A stretch of DNA of 64,000 bases, from the NCBI GenBank assembly GCA_002841155.1, contig PHEH01000008.1, positions 95,074 through 159,073 of the forward strand. Reading direction: 5' to 3'. A program made the position numbers and the translations under genes. The notes under the pieces were generated by a model. It had not been told where the DNA came from and made no database searches. It saw nothing but the letters and a program-made list of their open reading frames with translations. This document shows, piece by piece, positions 1 through 8,842 of the stretch. The DNA comes from Alphaproteobacteria bacterium HGW-Alphaproteobacteria-18. Lineage in GTDB: Bacteria; Pseudomonadota; Alphaproteobacteria; Caulobacterales; Hyphomonadaceae. Each line of letters begins with the position of its first letter. Position 1 is the first letter of the stretch.

Positions 1-746
1 ATAATCAGCGGTTTTCCCGCCGCGAGGACGAGGACGGCCCCGTCTGGCTGTGGGGAACCCATGCCGTGATGGCGGCTCTGGCCAACCCGGCCCGGACCTT
101 CCACACCCTGCTGGCCACGGAAAACGCCGCCCAGAAGCTGCCCGCCGGCGTAATTGCCCCGCAGCTGGCCACAGCCAAGGAAATCGACCACCGCCTGCCC
201 CCCGGCGCCGTCCATCAGGGCATTGCCCTTCGGGTGGCCCCGCTGGAAGAGGCCGTTCTGGAAGACGTCATCGCGGCGGGTGCCACGCGCATTGCCGTGC
301 TCGATCAGGTCTCTGACCCCCATAATCTCGGCGCCATCTTCCGCTCGGCGGCCGCGTTTGGCTTTACCGGCCTTGTCCTGCAGACCCGCAATGCCCCGCC
401 AATCACCGGCATCGTCGCCAAAAGCGCCGCCGGAGCCATCGAGACGGTCACCGAGATCCGCGCCGTCAACATCGCCCGCGCGCTGGAACAGCTCGCCGAG
501 GCGGACTTCCACACCGTGGGCCTCGCCGGCGAAAGCACGCGGCCGCTGGACGAGGCGGTCAAAGGCGCGGCGAAAGTCGCGATTGTTCTGGGCGCCGAAG
601 GCCCCGGCCTGCGCCCGGCCGTCGCCAAGGCCTGCTCGGAACTCGCCTGCATCCCGATTGCCGCGCAGATGGAAAGCCTCAACGTGTCCAATGCTGCCGC
701 AATTGCCTTTTATGAGGCTAGCCGTGGCAGTTTCCCTGCCCGCTGA
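1..746 (+). CDS. rlmB: 23S rRNA (guanosine-2'-O)-methyltransferase, RlmB/TrmH family (5' partial)
   Basis: SPOUT-class SAM methyltransferase of the SpoU/TrmH type, expected to 2'-O-methylate a guanosine in 23S rRNA. The open frame runs in from the left edge: before the first internal ATG it reads WLWGTHAV, the usual N-terminal substrate-binding start of RlmB, so the real start lies outside the window. The three SpoU motifs are visible: an N/R motif (DPHNLGAIFRSAAAFG), the SAM-binding LGAEGPGLRPAV, and the C-terminal MESLNVSNAAAIAFYEA that forms part of the trefoil knot. The gene ends 42 bases before the next gene on the same strand. The family assignment is firm. The exact target nucleotide (RlmB versus another TrmH paralogue) is inferred from the N-terminal motif. 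Confidence 0.92.
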   Translation, partial: NQRFSRREDEDGPVWLWGTHAVMAALANPARTFHTLLATENAAQKLPAGVIAPQLATAKEIDHRLPPGAVHQGIALRVAPLEEAVLEDVIAAGATRIAVLDQVSDPHNLGAIFRSAAAFGFTGLVLQTRNAPPITGIVAKSAAGAIETVTEIRAVNIARALEQLAEADFHTVGLAGESTRPLDEAVKGAAKVAIVLGAEGPGLRPAVAKACSELACIPIAAQMESLNVSNAAAIAFYEASRGSFPAR

Positions 747-788
747 CTCTGTTACACTGCTCCACAACGCGATCGGGGAGACGCCGGC

Positions 789-1691
789 ATGATGCGCTTT
801 ATTTCCATCCTTCTGGTGATTGCCGGTCTGCTCGCAGCCGGGATCGGCGGCGCGGCCCTTATGGACAGCCACCTCCCGAAAGCCGAAGCGCCCGCGATGG
901 CGCCCGCCCCGCCGCCCCCGCCCATGCCGTCTCCGGTGGAGGAAGCAGAAGCCCCGCCTGCGCCTGAGCGTGTTGGCGAGCCTGAAGTTGCCACCGAATC
1001 GGCGCCGCTTTCTGATGACGACTTCAATTTCCAGCCGATGGTGGAAGCAGCGCCCGCCCCTGGTGCCGAAGAGGAAGCCCCAGCCGCGCGCGCCATGCGG
1101 TCTGCGCCGCCAATGGGCGAAGAGCACACCCCCGAAGCGGTTGATATCGACGCTCCCAATGTCACCACCGCCGTCTCCGAATCCTTCATCGACTCGCTCA
1201 AAACCGTGCCCGTCGCCCATGAGACGCCGCGATCGGCCGAATACAAACGCGCCTTCGATGTTACCTTCGCCATCGACGCAACAGGCGACGATACGGCCGC
1301 CGATGCCCTGCCGGGGCGCGGCATGATCGAGGAAGGCACCGCCCGTGTCTCTGACCGTGTGGAAGTCCGCCTCTCGGGCGCCGCCTTCACCATCGTGCCC
1401 ACCTCGCCGCCGATTCAGGCGCTTTCTCCGCTAACGGAAAATACATGGCGCTGGTCGGTCACCGCGCTCAGCGCCGGCGACCATGACCTCACCTTCGAGA
1501 TCTTCGCCATCGATTCCGGTGAAGTCGTGCCTCTGCGCACCTATCGCGACACAGTGACGGTGAATGTCTCCGGCCTCAACCGCGCTATCGCCTTCGCAGA
1601 CCAGGCCAACCCGCTGTTCGTTTTGCTCGGCGGTCTCGGCTCGCTGCTCGCAGGCCTCTTTGGCATCGCCCGCTTCTTCTCGAAGAAATAA
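789..1691 (+). CDS. Hypothetical proline/alanine-rich bitopic membrane protein
   Basis: Not recognised. The 300-residue product begins with a hydrophobic signal or anchor helix (about residues 4-25), followed by roughly 90 residues rich in Pro, Ala and Glu that look extended and disordered. A more ordered, probably beta-rich section follows (about 130-260), then a second hydrophobic segment (about 273-295) ending in a basic tail (RFFSKK). This suggests a periplasmic body held at both ends in the inner membrane, or an exported protein with a C-terminal anchor. The start at 789 follows a GGGGAG sequence at suitable spacing; the next codon is also ATG. No catalytic motif was found. Confidence 0.7.
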   Translation: MMRFISILLVIAGLLAAGIGGAALMDSHLPKAEAPAMAPAPPPPPMPSPVEEAEAPPAPERVGEPEVATESAPLSDDDFNFQPMVEAAPAPGAEEEAPAARAMRSAPPMGEEHTPEAVDIDAPNVTTAVSESFIDSLKTVPVAHETPRSAEYKRAFDVTFAIDATGDDTAADALPGRGMIEEGTARVSDRVEVRLSGAAFTIVPTSPPIQALSPLTENTWRWSVTALSAGDHDLTFEIFAIDSGEVVPLRTYRDTVTVNVSGLNRAIAFADQANPLFVLLGGLGSLLAGLFGIARFFSKK

Positions 1692-1697
1692 TCAGGC

Positions 1698-2402
1698 TTA
1701 CTTAAGCTCGATCCAGAGCTGCTCAGTCTGCGCCAGCAGTTCGCCTTGCGCGGTGAACAGCGCGCTTGCCGCGCCATGCTTACGCCCATCATCATAGAGG
1801 TGCCAGGCAGCCACGATCAGCGGCGCGCCTGCTTCCGGCCGCCGCGTGACCTGCCCCTTGATCCGCCCCAGGACCATCGGGCGTTCCTGAAAGCCGATGG
1901 CAAAGGCGCCGGGGCAGTCCAGCGCCGCCCAGATCACGGCCTCGCTCACCCGGCCGTCTGCGTCCGCATAGTCGCTGCCCGGCGTCCACACATCCGTAAC
2001 GCCGTCATAGCCATGCGGCTTGCCGGTAAAGATGCAAAGCCCATCCTGCGTCCGCGCTGGTCCGCATACGAAGCATCCGGGGAAAGCGTGGTCGGCCACC
2101 GGGGGAAAGCTTCCCCGGCCCTGCGCCGCCACTTCCAACGAAGGCGCCGCAGGCACGCCGCCCAGCGCGTCCACGCCCCGCGCCGTCACCACCACCGCTT
2201 CGCCATGCCGGCATTCACACGCCCCGTCAGCGATGGCGAGATCCATCGCCGCCTCCAGCGGCGGCGGCGCGCGCAACGACACCTCAATCGCGCCCTCGAT
2301 CCCGGCCTTGCGCATCTCGCCCGCAATCAGCCCGGCCACATAGCCGCCATTGCCGGTGTCTGGAGGCCCGTTGAAACGTTTGGGAATGAAAATCTGCGGC
2401 AC
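1698..2402 (-). CDS. Thioesterase-superfamily-like protein (hotdog fold)
   Basis: A 234-residue protein that reads like a double-hotdog thioesterase-like family. It has an N-terminal GGYVAGLIAG helix motif, a central FVCGPARTQDGLCIF motif and a C-terminal half with a QVTRRPEAGAPLIVAAWHLY-type strand pattern. Acyl-CoA hydrolysis is a family-level inference and no substrate can be named. A GTG start at 2402 is preferred: it begins directly at the conserved part and has a GAGG upstream. Upstream in-frame starts to 2471 would add an arginine-rich extension with no family resemblance. It converges with the membrane-protein gene on its left, six bases away. Confidence 0.55.
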   Translation of the reverse strand: MPQIFIPKRFNGPPDTGNGGYVAGLIAGEMRKAGIEGAIEVSLRAPPPLEAAMDLAIADGACECRHGEAVVVTARGVDALGGVPAAPSLEVAAQGRGSFPPVADHAFPGCFVCGPARTQDGLCIFTGKPHGYDGVTDVWTPGSDYADADGRVSEAVIWAALDCPGAFAIGFQERPMVLGRIKGQVTRRPEAGAPLIVAAWHLYDDGRKHGAASALFTAQGELLAQTEQLWIELK

Positions 2403-2576
2403 GGAACATTCGCCTCGTCTGATCCTGAACCCGCCGCTTACCCGGCCCGGAATGAGCAGGTCAACACGCAATCAGGCCCCTGGCGAAACGAACTAGGTAT
2501 GAACGCCGGTATCTGGCTGGCCACGTCAATGCTAATAGCTGGTTGAGCAATTCGGAGAATGACCGGGGAGAAAAGC

Positions 2577-3227
2577 ATGACACTTTCGGTAATCAGCGCC
2601 GGCTTTGGCCGCACGGGCACGATGTCCCTGAAACTGGCCCTGGAAGAATTGGGATTTGGCCCCTGTCATCACATGGATGAAGTTATTGAACACAGCGAGG
2701 TTCAGGTGCCGCTCTGGCGCAACGCGCTGGATGGTGTTCCGGACTTTGCGGCCATCTATGCGGGCTATCGCTCAGCGGTCGACTGGCCCACAGCTGCCTT
2801 CTGGCGCGAGCTGGCGGCAGCTTATCCCGAGGCAAAGTTCATCCTCACTTCCCGGCCCGTTGAAAGCTGGGTGCGCAGTTTTTCAGATACGATCCTCGCC
2901 ACCCTTCAGGATATCGACAACTGGCCTCTGGAAACCACCGAATGGCTTCACACGGCAAAACGCATTGTCCTCGAGCGCAGCCTCCAGGGCGCAGTCACCC
3001 CGGAATCTCTTGCGCAGGCTTTCCTGGTGCATGAAGCGGCGGTCAAGGCGGAAATCCCCGCCAACCGCCTGCTGGTACACCGGGCAGAGGACGGATGGGA
3101 ATCGCTCTGCGCCTTCCTCGGCGTGCCTGCTCCGCAAACCGTTTATCCGTACACCAACAGTAATGAAGAGTTCTTCGATCTGCTGGAAGAGGCCAAGGAC
3201 GTATCGTCAGGCTCGGAAGCTCAGTAG
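2577..3227 (+). CDS. Sulfotransferase-fold family protein (Sulfotransfer_4-like)
   Basis: A 216-residue protein starting with a nucleotide-binding P-loop-like motif, GFGRTGTMSLKLALEELGFG, typical of the single-domain sulfotransferase-like family common in bacteria and lower eukaryotes. The fold binds PAPS in true sulfotransferases; a 3'-phosphate site is suggested by FILTSRPVESWVRSFSDT around residues 85-105. Whether it really transfers sulfate, and to what, cannot be told. The ATG at 2577 is chosen over 2559 because GGGGAG lies 6-11 bases upstream of it. The 3' end overlaps the convergent acyl-CoA dehydrogenase gene by seven bases. Confidence 0.75.
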   Translation: MTLSVISAGFGRTGTMSLKLALEELGFGPCHHMDEVIEHSEVQVPLWRNALDGVPDFAAIYAGYRSAVDWPTAAFWRELAAAYPEAKFILTSRPVESWVRSFSDTILATLQDIDNWPLETTEWLHTAKRIVLERSLQGAVTPESLAQAFLVHEAAVKAEIPANRLLVHRAEDGWESLCAFLGVPAPQTVYPYTNSNEEFFDLLEEAKDVSSGSEAQ

Positions 3228-4393
3228 GATTTGGGCAGGCCCAGCACGCGCTCTGAAATAAAGTTCAGGATCATCTCGCGGCTGACCGGCGCAATCCGCG
3301 CCAGCATCGCTTCGCGCATCATCCGCTCGACGTGATATTCCTTGGCATAGCCCATGCCGCCATGGGTCAGCACGGCGGTCTCGCATGCGGTGAAGCCAGC
3401 CTCCGTGCCCAGATATTTCGCGGCATTGGCTTCCGCGCCGCAGTCCTGCCCGGCGTCATACAGCGAGGCGGCCTTGTAGGCGAGCAGCTCAGCGGCCGAA
3501 AGCTCCGCCCACGACTTGGCCAGCGGATGGGCAATGCCCTGGTTCTGGCCAATCGGCCGGCCGAACACCACGCGCTCATTGGCATACCGCGTCGCCCGCT
3601 CCAGCGCCGCAAAGCCAAGCCCGACAGACTCTACCGCAAACAGCACGCGCTCAGGGTTCAGCCCCTGCAACAGATATTTGAACCCGTCGCCTTCATTGCC
3701 GATCAGATGTTCCTTGGGCACTTCCAGCCCGTCGATGAACAGCGTGTTGCACTCCACCGCCTTGCGGCCCATCTTGGGGATCACATTGGCTTCGATCTTG
3801 CCCCGGTCGAGATCGGTGTAGAACAGCGAGAGGCCCATATAAGGCTTGGCGCACTGATCCTTCGGCGTGGTGCGCGCGATGATCAGGATTTTGTCAGCCC
3901 GCTGAGCACCCGTCGTCCAGATCTTGCGGCCATGGATCAGATAGCCGGTGTTGGTCCGCTCTGCCTTCGTCTCAAGGCTGGACGTGTCGAGGCCCGAATT
4001 TGGCTCGGTCACGGCAAAGCACATTTTCTCTTCCCCGGAGATGATCTTGGGCAGGCTCTCACGCTTCAGCTCCGGATTGCCGAATTTCTCCAGCGGCTTT
4101 GGCCCGAAGATGTTGAGGTGGATCGCCGAAGCGCCCGAATAGCCAGCCCCGGTGCGCGTCACGGTCTGCATCATCAGCGCCGCTTCGGTCAGGCCGAGGC
4201 CCGCCCCGCCATACTCTTCGGGAAACGCGATGCCGAGCCAGCCGCCCTTGGCCATGGCATTGCAGAATTCTTCCGGCCAGTTGCCCGTCTCGTCGGTCTT
4301 TGCCCAATAAGCATCGTCAAACGGCTCCAGCGTCCGGGCCACCGCGTCGCGGATAGCGGCCTGATCTTCGGTCATCGGCTGGATTACATGCAT
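3221..4393 (-). CDS. Acyl-CoA dehydrogenase
   Basis: Flavoprotein of the acyl-CoA dehydrogenase superfamily (390 residues, normal length), catalysing alpha,beta-dehydrogenation of an acyl-CoA with electrons passed to ETF. Visible features are the N-terminal helical domain with GIAFPEEYGGAGLG, the FAD-binding middle domain with CFAVTEPNSGLDTS and KIWTTGAQRADK, and the C-terminal helical domain with RVVFGRPIGQNQGIAHPLA and GGMGYAKEYHVERMMREA. The chain-length class cannot be assigned. The start at 4393 is supported by GGGAG seven bases upstream. The thiO-like gene lies 56 bases upstream on the same strand, so the two may be co-transcribed. Confidence 0.93.
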   Translation of the reverse strand: MHVIQPMTEDQAAIRDAVARTLEPFDDAYWAKTDETGNWPEEFCNAMAKGGWLGIAFPEEYGGAGLGLTEAALMMQTVTRTGAGYSGASAIHLNIFGPKPLEKFGNPELKRESLPKIISGEEKMCFAVTEPNSGLDTSSLETKAERTNTGYLIHGRKIWTTGAQRADKILIIARTTPKDQCAKPYMGLSLFYTDLDRGKIEANVIPKMGRKAVECNTLFIDGLEVPKEHLIGNEGDGFKYLLQGLNPERVLFAVESVGLGFAALERATRYANERVVFGRPIGQNQGIAHPLAKSWAELSAAELLAYKAASLYDAGQDCGAEANAAKYLGTEAGFTACETAVLTHGGMGYAKEYHVERMMREAMLARIAPVSREMILNFISERVLGLPKSY

Positions 4394-4449
4394 GGCGTAA
4401 GCTCCCTTTGGCGCCGAGACTTAAGGCGCGAGAGGGGGCACGTCCAGCG

Positions 4450-5616
4450 TCAGGCCGTCGCGGAATAGGCCCGGCGCGGGGTGAACGTAGCGGCAAGCTC
4501 GCCCACCGCCTGCCCGAGGATCTGATCGGCAATGATCTGCGCGGTCACCGGGGCGAGCAGGATGCCATTGCGATAATGCCCGGCGGCCACATAAAGCCCC
4601 GGTGTCACCGTCTCGCCGATGAAGGGGGCATGATCCGGCGTTCCGGGGCGCACCCCGGCCCAACGCTCGGTCACCGGCGCGCCCGCCAGGTCGGGGCAGA
4701 GCTTCACGCCCTCCAGGCGCAGCGCCTCGATCACTTCGGCTTCGGGCGTATCAATCACCCTATCTGGCTCCATCGTCGCCCCGATCACCACCTGGCCGTC
4801 CCGGGGCACCAGATATACATGCCCGGCGCGCACCACCCGCTCCGGCGCGCCCTCCCCGGCCGCCACCGACAGCATCTGCCCGGCATGGCAGTCGATATCG
4901 TCGAGCGCGGTCTCCCAGTTCACCAGGCTGTAGAGCTGCCCCCGCTCCGCCACCTTGATCACCGGCGTCTCCCATCCCGCCGCCGCCACGATCGCGTCAT
5001 GGCCGTCCAGATGCACGCGCCCGTTCCGGGATGTCAGCGATGCCGCCCCCTTCACGAAGGTCACGCGCGGGCTCGCCTCCAGCGCCGCCAGCAGCGCGCG
5101 CACCGTGCGGCGGTTGTCCACCCGCGTATCGGTCTCCAGCTCCAGCCCGCCCAGCACATCGCGCGAGAGCGCCGGCTCCATTTGCGCCAGATCATCGCCG
5201 GTCAGCTGCCGGTGCGCCACGCCCCGCGCGCTCAGCACCTGGCTGATCGCGGCCAGATGCGCCGCCTCGCCCGCGTCGAGGGCAACGGCCAGCGCAGGCG
5301 CCGCTTCAAACCCCGAAGACAGGCCCGAAAGCCGCTCGATATCCTCTGAAAAGGCTGGCCAGAGCCGCGCGCTTTCCAGGCAAAGGTCAAAGAGGCGCGG
5401 GTGCACGCCCTCTTCAGCGGCGGCCTCAAAGGCGGGCGCAATCATGCCGGCAGCGGCCCAGCTTGCGCCGCGCCCAGCGGGCCGTGTGTCAAAAAGGGTT
5501 ACCCGTGTGCCACGGCGGTACGCCAGTTCAAACGCAAGGCTGAGGCCAATGATACCCGCGCCAATGATGGCCACGCGCGGCTGAGAGGATGAATTGCGGG
5601 GAAAGCCTCTGAACAT
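4450..5616 (-). CDS. thiO: Glycine oxidase ThiO / D-amino-acid oxidase family FAD enzyme
   Basis: FAD-dependent oxidoreductase of the DAO family, 388 residues. The N-terminal Rossmann motif VAIIGAGIIGLSLAFELA binds the FAD ADP moiety, and RGASWAAAGMIAP is the usual second FAD contact of glycine oxidases. The C-terminus has RWAGVRPGTPDHAPFIGET and GLYVAAGHYRNGILLAPVTA, diagnostic of ThiO, which oxidises glycine to dehydroglycine for the thiazole of thiamine. No other thi gene is nearby, so the thiamine role rests on family resemblance. A different D-amino-acid or opine substrate remains possible. Confidence 0.85.
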   Translation of the reverse strand: MFRGFPRNSSSQPRVAIIGAGIIGLSLAFELAYRRGTRVTLFDTRPAGRGASWAAAGMIAPAFEAAAEEGVHPRLFDLCLESARLWPAFSEDIERLSGLSSGFEAAPALAVALDAGEAAHLAAISQVLSARGVAHRQLTGDDLAQMEPALSRDVLGGLELETDTRVDNRRTVRALLAALEASPRVTFVKGAASLTSRNGRVHLDGHDAIVAAAGWETPVIKVAERGQLYSLVNWETALDDIDCHAGQMLSVAAGEGAPERVVRAGHVYLVPRDGQVVIGATMEPDRVIDTPEAEVIEALRLEGVKLCPDLAGAPVTERWAGVRPGTPDHAPFIGETVTPGLYVAAGHYRNGILLAPVTAQIIADQILGQAVGELAATFTPRRAYSATA

Positions 5617-5656
5617 GGCCGCCTTGTAGGCGGCCCGTCAGAACCGGGAAAGTGGC

Positions 5657-5920
5657 TCAGTACGGAAAATGGGCGACCTGAAGTCCAGTCTCGGTCATCC
5701 AGAAGGAGCAGAAGGCTTCCGCCATCTCGCGGCTCTGGAACACCAGTTGTTTCAGGCGTTCGCCCGCAGGGCCAAAGCCCGTGCGCACCATGAGATCAAG
5801 CGAGCAAGCGTCCCACTGGCCCATCGCATCCTGCTTTTCGACAAAGGCATCAATCAGCGCGGCAAGGCGCATGTCTTCGTCCGAAGACGCTACATCGAAA
5901 TCGACGATGACATCTGTCAT
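5657..5920 (-). CDS. Small hypothetical protein (87 aa)
   Basis: Not recognised. The frame stays open upstream to 6097, but an ATG at 5920 is preferred because it follows a GGTGGTGGGA purine-rich stretch and opens a compact acidic/amphipathic protein (MTDVIVDFDVASSDEDMRL...). It contains no signal peptide or membrane segment and ends in QVAHFPY. Helical periodicity in the middle (LIDAFVEKQDAMGQWDACSLDLMV) suggests a small globular cytoplasmic protein. It lies downstream of, and on the opposite strand to, the iron-transporter promoter region. Confidence 0.5.
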   Translation of the reverse strand: MTDVIVDFDVASSDEDMRLAALIDAFVEKQDAMGQWDACSLDLMVRTGFGPAGERLKQLVFQSREMAEAFCSFWMTETGLQVAHFPY

Positions 5921-6097
5921 TCCCACCACCCGTCTATTCGTTACCAACTCTTTAACAGAGTGGTGACCTGTTATGAAGTCTTTTCGCACTTGCAACAATT
6001 CTGCCATGCGCCTTACGAGGGCCTGCCAGTCATGCGAAAGGCCTGTAACAACGGGCCTCATGCAAATTCCGGGCAAAAGGTCGCGACAGCCAATCAT

Positions 6098-6112
6098 TGC
6101 GATTCATTCTCA
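6098..6112 (+). promoter_or_regulatory. Candidate Fur-type iron-responsive operator
   Basis: The 15-mer TGCGATTCATTCTCA matches the 7-1-7 Fur box model TGATAAT-N-ATTATCA at 10 of 14 positions. The right half is near perfect (6 of 7) and the left half weaker (4 of 7). It sits 41 bases upstream of a ferric-iron binding-protein gene, where a Fur or Irr site would be expected. No clear -10/-35 pair was identified around it, so the assignment rests on sequence match and context only. Confidence 0.4.
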
Positions 6113-6152
6113 AACATGGTTTGGTCCCGCCAACTCTTGAGGAACCCGAGAT

Positions 6153-7241
6153 ATGAAACGCATCCTTGCTATCGCTGGCCCAGTGCTCGGCCTGGTGCTG
6201 GGCCTTGCAGCCTGTGGAAACCCCGCGACGCCAGCCAGCCCTGAAGCACCGGCCGTACAAGCTGGAGAAGCCCCGGCCGAGACCGGCGCTGCCGGCTCCG
6301 TGAACATCTATTCGGCGCGCCACTATGATTCTGACAAAGCCATGTATGCGACTTTCGAGGCAGAAACCGGCATTCGCGTGAATGTGCGCGAGTCCGGCGC
6401 GCCTGAGCTGCTCGAAACCATGAGGGCAGAGGGATCCCGCTCCCCGGCCGATATCATCATCGCGTCCGATGCCGGCGCGCTCTACCGTTTCCAGGAAGCC
6501 GGCTTCACGCAAGCCATCACCTCAGAGAAGCTCACGGCGGCCATCCCGGCCCAGCTGCGCGAAAAAGACGGCCACTGGTTCGGCCTGACCAAGCGCTACC
6601 GCATCATCGTCTATGACCCACAGGTCGTCTCGGCCAATGAGGTCACCACCTATGCAGACCTCGCCGACCCGCGCCTGAAAGGCGAGGTTTGCGTGCGCTC
6701 GTCCACCAATATCTACAACCTCTCCCTGATGGGCGAAATCATTGGCCATGTCGGCGCCGAAGCCGCTGAGGAATGGGCAAGGGGCGTCGTTGCCAATCTC
6801 GCCCGCAAACCGCAAGGCGGTGATACTGCCCAGATCGAAGCGGTCGCTGCCGGGGAGTGCGCTGTTGCGCTCGTGAACCATTATTACTGGGTGCGCCTTG
6901 CCAATGGGTCCCCTGAAGAGCGGCTCAAAACCACCAAAACTCTGCTTTCCTTCCCGGACCAGAATGGAAATGGCACGCATGTGAATGTTGTGGCTGCCGG
7001 TGTCGCGGCGAATTCCCCGTCACGTGAAAACGCCATCCGGTTCCTGGAATTCCTCGCCACCCCGCAGGGCCAGGAACTCCTGACCGCCGAAACGAAGGAC
7101 ATTCCAGTCGTTGCCGGCTCGGCGCTCCCTGCTGGCCTTGAGCAGGTTACTGGTTTCAAGGAAAGCGACTTCCCGCTGAGCGAGCTTGGCGTCCATCAGG
7201 CAGAGGCGCAGGCGATCTTTGATCGTGCGGGCTGGAACTGA
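6153..7241 (+). CDS. fbpA: Ferric-iron ABC transporter, substrate-binding lipoprotein
   Basis: Periplasmic Fe(III)-binding protein of the FbpA/AfuA family (362 residues). The N-terminus is a lipoprotein signal with lipobox LAAC at about residue 20, so it should be anchored to the periplasmic face of a membrane. The mature part opens with VNIYSARHYDSDKAMY, the family's hallmark, and carries the tandem tyrosines in NHYYWVRL (Tyr244-Tyr245) that ligate ferric iron in FbpA. A GAGGA lies about 12 bases before the ATG. The permease and ATPase follow in the same direction, giving a complete binding-protein/permease/ATPase set. Confidence 0.93.
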   Translation: MKRILAIAGPVLGLVLGLAACGNPATPASPEAPAVQAGEAPAETGAAGSVNIYSARHYDSDKAMYATFEAETGIRVNVRESGAPELLETMRAEGSRSPADIIIASDAGALYRFQEAGFTQAITSEKLTAAIPAQLREKDGHWFGLTKRYRIIVYDPQVVSANEVTTYADLADPRLKGEVCVRSSTNIYNLSLMGEIIGHVGAEAAEEWARGVVANLARKPQGGDTAQIEAVAAGECAVALVNHYYWVRLANGSPEERLKTTKTLLSFPDQNGNGTHVNVVAAGVAANSPSRENAIRFLEFLATPQGQELLTAETKDIPVVAGSALPAGLEQVTGFKESDFPLSELGVHQAEAQAIFDRAGWN

Positions 7242-7276
7242 AACAGACCGCCACCGCCCTTCCCATCTCCAGACAG

Positions 7277-8842
7277 ATGCCGGCGCTCATCGCCGGCATC
7301 ATCATTGCTGTGCCTGTTGTCATGGTGGTGTTTGCCGGCCTGTTTGATGGTGCGGGCGCGGCCTGGACGCACATTCGGGAAACCCTGCTGCTGCGCTATC
7401 TCGGCGGCACGCTCTCTGTTCTCGCCCTCACTGGAACGCTCTGCCTCCTGTTCGCGGTGCCCGCCGCCTGGCTCGTCACCATGTTCCGGTTTCCGGGGCG
7501 GGCGGTGTTCGAATGGCTGCTGATCCTGCCGCTGGCGGCGCCCGGCTATGTGCTTGCCTATGCCTGGGCAGATCTCGCCGGTGTCGGCGGTCCGGTCCAG
7601 TCCGCCCTGCGCGACGCCACCGGCTGGTCCGCGCGGGACTACTGGTTTCCGGACATCAACTCCCTGCCGGGTCTCTCCTTCGTGCTGGCCTGCACGCTCT
7701 ATCCGTATGTCTATCTCACCGCCCGCTCAGCCTTCGTGTCCCAGTCTGTCTGCGCCCTGGAGGCCGCCCGCAGCCTCGGGGCTGGCCCCGGCCGCAGTTT
7801 CTGGTCGGTCGCCCTGCCGGCTGCCCGGCCGGCCATCGCCGCCGGCCTCGCCCTCGCCCTGATGGAGGCGGCCGCTGACTATGGCGCGGCCGAGTTCCTC
7901 GGCGTGCCGACCCTCACCTATGGCATCGTGCGCGCCTGGAAGAGCTTTGGTGAGCCCGCTGCCGCTGCCCGCCTCGCCTTTGTACTGATCGGGCTCATCG
8001 CCGTCCTGATCCTCACCGAGCGATGGGGACGGGGCCGCGCGGGTAGCCAGCAATCCTCGATCCGCTGGCGCCATGTTTCGCGCACCCAGTTGACCGGCGT
8101 GTCCGCAATTGGCGCCAGTGTGTCCTGTTTTGTCCTGTTTCTGGCAGCCTTTGGCCTGCCGGTGGGGCGCCTTGTCTGGAGAAGTATCGAGACAGGCGCC
8201 GCCGCCGCGCCGATCTGGGACGCGCTCGTCAACTCGATTATCCTGGCTGGATCAGGCGCTATCTTCGCCTTTATCCTCGCCCTCATGATCGTGCTGGCCG
8301 CCCGCGCCAAAGGGCCGGCCGCCTTCTTTGCGCGCGCCAGCGCCGTCTCGGGATATTCGATCCCCGGTGCCGTCCTGGCCCTCGGCGCCCTTGCAATCAT
8401 TGCACTTTTCCCGGTCACGCTGTCGGGCGGCGTTGCCCTCTTCGCCCTTGCCTGGGTCTATGCCTCCCGCTTTACCGCCGCCGGAACCGAACCGATGGCC
8501 GCCGCCCTTGCCCGCGCGCCTGCCTCCCTCTCCAACGCTGCCCGCAGCCTCGGCGCGAGCCCCTCCCGCCAGGCCTTCGAGGTGGACCTCCCCATCGCCC
8601 TCTCCGGCGCAGCGGTGGCCGCGCTGATCCTCTTCGTTGAGGCCTTGAAAGAACTCCCGGCTACCCTGATGCTCCGCCCCTTCAACTGGGATACCCTGTC
8701 CGTGCGCGCCTATGCCTATGCCAGCGACGAACGACTTGCCGCCGCCGCGCTGCCGGCCTTGCTGATTACGGTGGCCGGCCTTGTGCCGGTGATCCTCCTG
8801 TCCTGGCAGCTCTCACGCTCCCGCCCCGGTGAGACGCAGTGA
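7277..8842 (+). CDS. fbpB: Ferric-iron ABC transporter permease
   Basis: Inner-membrane permease of the FbpB type: 521 residues forming two fused six-helix permease halves. Each half has an EAA loop that docks on the ATPase: EAARSLGAGPGRSFWSVALP around residue 157, and NAARSLGASPSRQAFEVDLP around residue 419. The annotated ATG leaves almost no cytoplasmic N-terminus before the first helix. No alternative in-frame ATG or GTG with a ribosome site was found between the fbpA stop and this codon. The 3' end overlaps the ATPase gene start by four bases (GTGA), indicating translational coupling. Confidence 0.93.
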   Translation: MPALIAGIIIAVPVVMVVFAGLFDGAGAAWTHIRETLLLRYLGGTLSVLALTGTLCLLFAVPAAWLVTMFRFPGRAVFEWLLILPLAAPGYVLAYAWADLAGVGGPVQSALRDATGWSARDYWFPDINSLPGLSFVLACTLYPYVYLTARSAFVSQSVCALEAARSLGAGPGRSFWSVALPAARPAIAAGLALALMEAAADYGAAEFLGVPTLTYGIVRAWKSFGEPAAAARLAFVLIGLIAVLILTERWGRGRAGSQQSSIRWRHVSRTQLTGVSAIGASVSCFVLFLAAFGLPVGRLVWRSIETGAAAAPIWDALVNSIILAGSGAIFAFILALMIVLAARAKGPAAFFARASAVSGYSIPGAVLALGALAIIALFPVTLSGGVALFALAWVYASRFTAAGTEPMAAALARAPASLSNAARSLGASPSRQAFEVDLPIALSGAAVAALILFVEALKELPATLMLRPFNWDTLSVRAYAYASDERLAAAALPALLITVAGLVPVILLSWQLSRSRPGETQ

